A stretch of DNA of 64,000 bases from Paracamarosporium sp. OC-R06-R3 (taxonomy: Eukaryota; Ascomycota; Dothideomycetes; Pleosporales; Didymosphaeriaceae), in contig JACVRA010000257.1 in NCBI GenBank assembly GCA_019828545.1, positions 62,001 to 126,000 of the forward strand, read 5' to 3'. The notes beneath the pieces are model-generated. The model ran no database searches, was not told the origin of the DNA, and was given only the letters and a program-made list of their open reading frames with translations. Of the stretch, positions 59,118 through 64,000 are shown one piece after another. The position numbers and the translations under genes were made by a program. Positions within the stretch are counted from its first letter, which is position 1; each line of letters starts with the position of its first letter.

Positions 59118-59583
59118 TCAAGTCTGTAGTCTCTTTTTCTCCCACTCTTCAGGTGTATGGCATTTCGGTGTCCAAGCATGTATTGCCGCGATTTCCTCCT
59201 TGAGCACACCATTGACCAACCGGTGCCTTGCCAACGTTGTCTTCTTGGCGAACTGCGGCGATACAATGATTGCCTCAAACATTTGCCCGCATCCACCTGA
59301 ATGACTCGTTAGCCAGACGCTCCCAAGTCATGAAAAGTTAGCAACCCCCGCCTTTTCTCCCAAATATCGTGCGCTCGAGGCCCAAGTACGTACCGCTCAT
59401 ATCCTCTATCTCCACGTGCGTGGCCCCCAGCCCCTCTTCCAGCTTTTCCTTGATAGCCTCCGGTGTGATTCCACTGCTGGCTGCATTCTGCACCGCCTCC
59501 ACGTCTGTCCTTGCGCTCATCTTATTGTTAGGGTCGACTGTTAGATGATCCAGTTGCTTGTAGAGTTTGTGGCGGGGGTCCAT
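59118..59583 (-). CDS. BolA-like protein (Bol2/Fra2 type)
   Basis: Small protein of the BolA family; cytosolic Bol2/Fra2 works with monothiol glutaredoxins in iron-sulfur sensing and iron regulation. Exons 59583-59394 and 59296-59118 with a 97-nt intron (GTACGT donor, CTAAC branch) give 122 aa. The BolA fold is seen as [36 protein letters not shown], the [14 protein letters not shown] loop holding the His of the cluster-binding site, and [21 protein letters not shown] Met at residue 22 (59520) may be the true start, as most Bol2 proteins are 90-100 aa. No mitochondrial presequence is evident, favouring Bol2 over Bol1/Bol3. It diverges from NIF3. Confidence 0.9.
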
Positions 59584-59808
59584 TCGATATTAGCACGACA
59601 CTGACGATTTGCAGGGTTCAAATCTGATAATCCTTATCAGATGGCGGGACGTGTGGGTCGGGGGTTTTAAGCGTTTTGGGGAGAAGCGAGTGACGTGCGC
59701 GGGTCTGTGCGTGCAGCAGCGTTAACGCGCAGATGGCTTTGGCGTGGATGCGGGTGCCGTTTTGTGCATGCATTCATGTTTTCAGCAACTGTTAGGAGAG
59801 CAGTCAGT
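59584..59808. promoter_or_regulatory. divergent promoter, BolA-like / NIF3
   Basis: A 225-bp spacer between two start codons, the shortest shared promoter in the window. GATAA-type words occur (TGATAATCCTTATCA-like palindrome at about 59625-59640), a possible GATA factor site. Confidence 0.4.
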
Positions 59809-61050
59809 ATGAGTTCGACAACTAGCTCTGCGCCATTCTCGAGGGCAGCAGTAAGGGCCATGAAGAAGCTGTGAGTCCCAACTCCGCAGGCCGAGAACAT
59901 CGGTGCACCAGTGTGTACAGCTACCGCTCTACTGCACACGATCCTAGTACTAAAGCCGTTCATGAGTGCTACACATTCATGGCTCACCGGCTACAAACAG
60001 CTAACGGTTTTTAGCTATCCACCAGCCCTCGCAGACAATTCTTGGGATAACACCGGGCTCCTGCTCGAGGCACCCTTCGTTCCCTCGCGCCGCCAATCCA
60101 ACATCGTCCTCCTTACTATCGACCTCACGAAAGCTGTCGCTGATGAAGCAATCGAGCTCAATTCTTCTATAATCATCGCTTACCACCCTATCATATTTCG
60201 CGGTCTCAAATCAATCACACTCGCAAATTCGCAACAGCAAACATTGCTCAGACTAGCAAGTCATGGTATCAGTGTATATAGCCCGCATACAGCAGTGGAT
60301 GCTGCTCCGGAGGGGTTGGGGGATTGGCTGGCAGATATCGTGACCGGCAGCAAGAAGCACACAGAGTCAGGAAAGTCACCGAGCAAAGTTGAGGACGATC
60401 CGTTTGTGGATAAGAAGCGGCCAACATGGGCGCTTGCCCACCATCCTTCTTCCATGCAGACAACGCTTCGTTTGGGAAATCAATCCGCACCCTTGACATC
60501 GATCCCCCATACTCGCAAACCTATCGTTCCACAATCTCCAGAACTAGAAACGCATCCTGGTGCAGGCATGGGCCGAGTTGTCCACTTTGACAAACCTCAG
60601 CCCCTCCCTGCTCTTCTCGACCGCATAGGCAGTGGCCTTAACAACCCGAAAGGCTTCCCCATTGCTATACCGCAAAATGCAAATATATCGGAGCTCACCA
60701 TACGTAGCGTGGGTATCTGTGCGGGATCAGGTGCATCACTTCTCAGCAACCTTGATGTTGACCTGCTATTCACGGGAGAGATGAGTCATCATGAAGCGCT
60801 TGCAGCGATTGAAAAGGGTCAAGTTGTGATAAACTTATTCCACAGCAACTCTGAAAGGGGTTTCCTTAGCGATGTGTTGGCGGCGCAGTTGGAAGGCCAG
60901 GTAGAGGAAGAGTGGAAAACGCTGCGTGAAGAGGAATCCGGCACGGAGGAGTTGGAGGAGGCGTTGGCCGACGATGACTTTGAGATCGTGGTCAGTGAAG
61001 TGGATAGGGATCCCTATGGCATTGTGGTCCTGAACAACGATGGACAATAG
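59809..61050 (+). CDS. NIF3: NIF3-like protein (DUF34 / GTP cyclohydrolase I type 2-like)
   Basis: Dinuclear-metal protein of the NIF3 family, found in all domains of life; its exact reaction is not settled. Exons 59809-59870 and 60015-61050 with a 144-nt intron give 365 aa. The splice joins AVRAMKKL to YPPALADNSWDNTGLLLE, the standard opening of the family; the open frame alone would start inside the intron. Metal-ligand regions are visible as AYHPIIFRG near the N-terminus, and TGEMSHHEAL and HSNSERGFL near the C-terminus. An inserted segment between the halves (about 120-230) is usual for eukaryotic NIF3. The C-terminal 40 residues are acidic. Confidence 0.93.
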
Positions 61051-61658
61051 ATCTTACCATGCAACAATAAAATGATAATAGTTTGATACGTCAGTGTGAA
61101 CGACTTGTAATCGGTTCTGCACGTCAAACCACTGAAGCCTCGTAATTTGGAGATGCTGAGGTATATACCTGTGCTCTTTTTACGGGTACGAATCTTCGGT
61201 GTTGGAAGCATTCCTTGCATGCATAGGTAATTAAGCAAAGCACTTCTTCGCAGATCTTTTCTTCGTCCCGTGGTTAGGTGGTAATTCTACGAAGTAACAA
61301 ACATACGTCGACTCACACATTACGCATCTCGACTCATATCCGGTCTTCAAAATGTACATCCTACACCGTCGCCTCTTAAGCATTTTAACAACGATCCAAA
61401 ATGAAACATGAATGTAAGCGCTCAGGCCTAATGCGCAGTGCAGCCGCCGCCTAAACTTGGCGTCCGGCGTTCGCCTATACCGTCCCACAAAATTACACGA
61501 CAGGCTTTCTTATCATCGTCCCTTATTTTAGCGTTATCCGTAGAACGTTCCCTTTCTGTATGCTCCATTCGCAATCGCGTTTTGCAGCATATATTTATTA
61601 TAAAATGTTATAAACATGCATCAACAGCCGTGGAAGCGGCGTGATTCAATTCAGAACA
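61051..61658. other. 0.6 kb intergenic
   Basis: 3' flank of NIF3 up to the tRNA. Rather AT-rich. No gene was recognised. Confidence 0.5.
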
Positions 61659-61732
61659 TCCTCCGTGGCGCAATTGGCTAGCGCGTCTGACTGTTAATCA
61701 GGAGGTTCGTGGTTCGAGCCCACGCGGGGGAG
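61659..61732 (+). tRNA. tRNA-Asn(GUU)
   Basis: The cloverleaf is complete: acceptor TCCTCCG pairs with CGGGGGA (one G-T pair), the D-arm contains GCGCAATTGGCTAGCGC, the anticodon stem-loop is TCTGACTGTTAATCAGG with anticodon GTT, and the T-arm is CGTGGTTCGAGCCCACG. There is no intron. It stands alone. Confidence 0.93.
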
Positions 61733-62876
61733 TTTCATTTTTGGACTTCTACAAGTCATCATTACTTTTTGTCTACGCAATATGTGCCGGGGAGAGTGCT
61801 GCTTTTGCGATGAGAGAGGTGTGGTTGTTTTGTAAAGAATCGCGTTGTTGGCTCTTGGTGAAGTATAAGCATATATCTTTTGGTTTCCATGAGCACCTTC
61901 TTTATTACTTATACGAACAAATGTGTTGTGTGAACGGTAGCTTTTACTACGCAGTCACGGTTGGGCACATATGGACAACGACGGCTCTAAGCGCACATAG
62001 CAAGTTTTGAACGACGTATCGTGAACAACGGGTCAGCGGAACATCATGTAAATTGCCACATCTTCTCAGCCATCGAAGTTAGTCAACGTAGCTATGTCAA
62101 AAGGATTTGAGGTAGAAAGGCAATCCTGATGCATTCGTCACAAGAGACAGGCATCGTCATAGTTCATTGGAGAGCTTCTGTCATTAAGCAAGACTATCGC
62201 ATGTCTAAACTACACCGATTCCCAACGCGGTCATGCACAATCCAAGTGCGCAAAATTACACCAGAATTCTACATACGAGTAATCGTCCGTGTCTTGAACA
62301 TTGCAGGATCTGTGCAAGAGCAACGGCCACGCATATGGATGACAGCCAAACCAACTTCCGCAGATACTCGAGCACAACGATCGGTTAAGACTCGACATTT
62401 CTGCGGCGGCTGTTGGACCACTATTCCTTTGATGGAATATGTCGATAATTCGTATGTGAATCTGGCTGGCTTGAAAGTATGGAGTTTTGGCGCATGATTT
62501 TGGGTTTCACTGAATGTATTGAATATCCGTATCTCATTCCGGTTTTGGCACAAGGTACCCACCGTTGGCATATGGTGTGTTCAGTATACCTGGGTAGGGC
62601 CGGTCGTTGACTAATCCTCATTTCTGCGTTCTTCTTGCACAAGCAGAATGAGCGAACGCTGTAACATAGCTTTTAAAGAAACGTCTACCACTCCGAGCGG
62701 TGTCTTGGGTTCTTGGGGAGCCACCGCCTCTCGATATCGTAGCTTCGAAATTTTCCTCCGTGATTGGGCATATATTCTTTGGCAGGCTTTGGGGTTATGA
62801 ATTGCATAGTGAAGATGTAAGAATCGTCCCAAGGTCCAACAATCGCGACCAAGGGCGAACGCGAACGGCTAGTGGA
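61733..62876. other. 1.1 kb intergenic
   Basis: No gene was recognised. A 122-codon frame at 62129-62497 has no domain and its antisense is also open, so I treat it as chance. The right end is the 3' flank of TAF12. Confidence 0.45.
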
Positions 62877-64000
62877 CTAGATATCAGTCTTCCCACCCAT
62901 GACTTTAGCCGCTTGCACCGCGTTCATTTTCTGTGTCCAGCCCGGAGCTGGGACTAGCCTACGCACAGTGCGGACTTCATCGGAAGCGTAGCCAGGAATT
63001 CGAATGTTGTAGTTACGCTCAAGGACCAACTGGAGATCGCGAATATCGAGTTGTGGTGATTCTCGGAGCTTGGCGAGTTTACAGGCATTACTGATAACCG
63101 TGTCGACGAAGTCATCCGCCATTTGGAGGACAGCCTAGGAATGTTAGCTTGATGCTGTTGATTTGTATGTTTCCAAATATTACCTCTTCTACCTCTGGAG
63201 TCAAGGCCTCTTCCGAGCCGCCAGTCACTTGGCGCACAAGCTCGTCGAGCTTGCGCTTGCTAAGAACGCGGTCGTTATCACCTTCAAGCTGGAACGGTGG
63301 CATCCTGGTGATGACGGGTTGACCCATTGGACCAGGGGCGCCGTTGGTCGGGCCGCTTATTGTAGGACGAGCTGGGCCCATAGGGACAGGACTTGGCTGA
63401 GACGTATTGAGGTTCCGCGGAATAGGCATTTTTGGGTTGTTCATCTGCTCACGCTCACGGCTTCCTGGAGTGTGAAAGTTGCCCTGGCCTTGCATGGGTG
63501 TGGCAGTGCGTAGGGCGTCGTTGTTAGAGTAAGATCTTTGTGCAGCGCTGACCGCGTCCTGGTGAGAGAGCGGAACCGGTCGTCCAGCATTAGAAGTCGC
63601 GGATTGCGGATGCGGCGAGTTGTTCTGTGGGTGCTGCATGCCGTTGGCCTGGTGCGGATTGATTTGCGGGCGCGGTGGTTGCTGGTGCGGTTGCGGTTGG
63701 CCTGGTTGCGCAAATTGTGGGTGCTGGTTTGGCGGTTGGTTGTGCTGTTGAAGGGGTGCGGGAGGCTGTCGCATGGGCTGGGACATCGAAGGCGGTGCTT
63801 GAGAGTGCGCGCCTTGTTGCTGTGGCGGCGGCTGCTGCTGCTGGGTTTGCTGGGGAGCGCCTTGCATATTTCCAAATTGCTGCGCAGGAGGTGCCTGTGG
63901 AAGTGTGCCTTCAACCTTGATAGCTGGTTCCGCTTTAATGTTCGGCTGCGAGTTTTGGCGTTGCTGCTGTGCGAAGGGTTGCTGTGGTTGAGACGAAGGT
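62877..64000 (-). CDS. TAF12: TFIID/SAGA subunit TAF12, 5' part outside window
   Basis: Histone-fold subunit shared by TFIID and SAGA; pairs with TAF4 or Ada1 in RNA polymerase II transcription. The visible exons are 64000-63184 (open at the window edge) and 63134-62877, joined by a 49-nt intron in phase 0. The histone fold spans the junction: [25 protein letters not shown], then [21 protein letters not shown] and [20 protein letters not shown]. The visible N-terminal part is long, disordered and rich in Gln, Pro and His, typical of fungal TAF12. The initiator codon lies beyond 64000, so the frame there is partial. Confidence 0.93.

Noticed and set aside
62129..62497. 122-codon plus-strand frame between tRNA-Asn and TAF12
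   Set aside because: The antisense is open over most of the same span, composition is mixed, and no domain or splice site is convincing.
1..64000. A secondary-metabolite cluster, CRISPR array, prophage or other new multi-gene system
   Set aside because: No PKS, NRPS or terpene genes, no regularly spaced repeats, and the neighbouring genes are mostly unrelated housekeeping functions.

Overview
The window looks like nuclear DNA of a filamentous ascomycete. Most genes carry one or more introns of 46-63 nt with GTAAGT-type donors and CTAAC/CTGAC-type branch sites, intergenic spacers are short, and the proteins (RTG2-like, HAM1-like, ATG9, ascomycete laccase with a C-terminal DSGL tail, TAF12) are of fungal type. 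A dothideomycete (Pleosporales-like) is my best guess from the general look of the proteins; this is inference and no species is assigned. All exon limits below were read by eye from splice signals and checked for frame closure.

Layout. 1-8.7 kb is gene-poor: one secreted laccase (1045-3111, minus) and about 5.6 kb in which I find no gene. 8.7-17 kb holds a patatin-like lipase, a GNAT acetyltransferase head-to-head with RFT1 (dolichol-linked oligosaccharide), and the retrograde regulator RTG2. 17.9-28.5 kb is metabolic and housekeeping: NAD-glutamate dehydrogenase, a small lysine/alanine-rich basic protein with a 15-nt microexon, GPN3 head-to-head with S-adenosylmethionine synthetase, and a WW-domain protein. 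28.5-35 kb is gene-poor again: an intron-containing tRNA-Ile, a possible broken hypothetical gene, and one small Ser/Pro-rich hypothetical protein.

35-64 kb is gene-dense: malic enzyme divergent from a HAM1-like protein; a kinesin-10 (Kid-like) motor divergent from a secreted Ser/Thr-rich protein; a broken uL16 ribosomal protein copy next to intact eL30; MCM2 divergent from a UBR7/Mlo2-like protein; ATG9 divergent from COG6; a BolA-like protein divergent from NIF3; tRNA-Asn; and TAF12 running off the right edge. Seven neighbouring pairs are divergent and probably share promoters.

The genes do not form a biosynthetic cluster or an obvious new system; this is mainly a housekeeping stretch. The more interesting points are structural: a GC-AG intron and possible dual targeting in malic enzyme, paired perfect hairpins in the malic enzyme/HAM1 spacer, a uL16 pseudogene beside eL30, a microexon, laccase terminal exons easily missed by simple ORF reading, an MCB box upstream of MCM2, and a few possible small spliced genes in the spacers.
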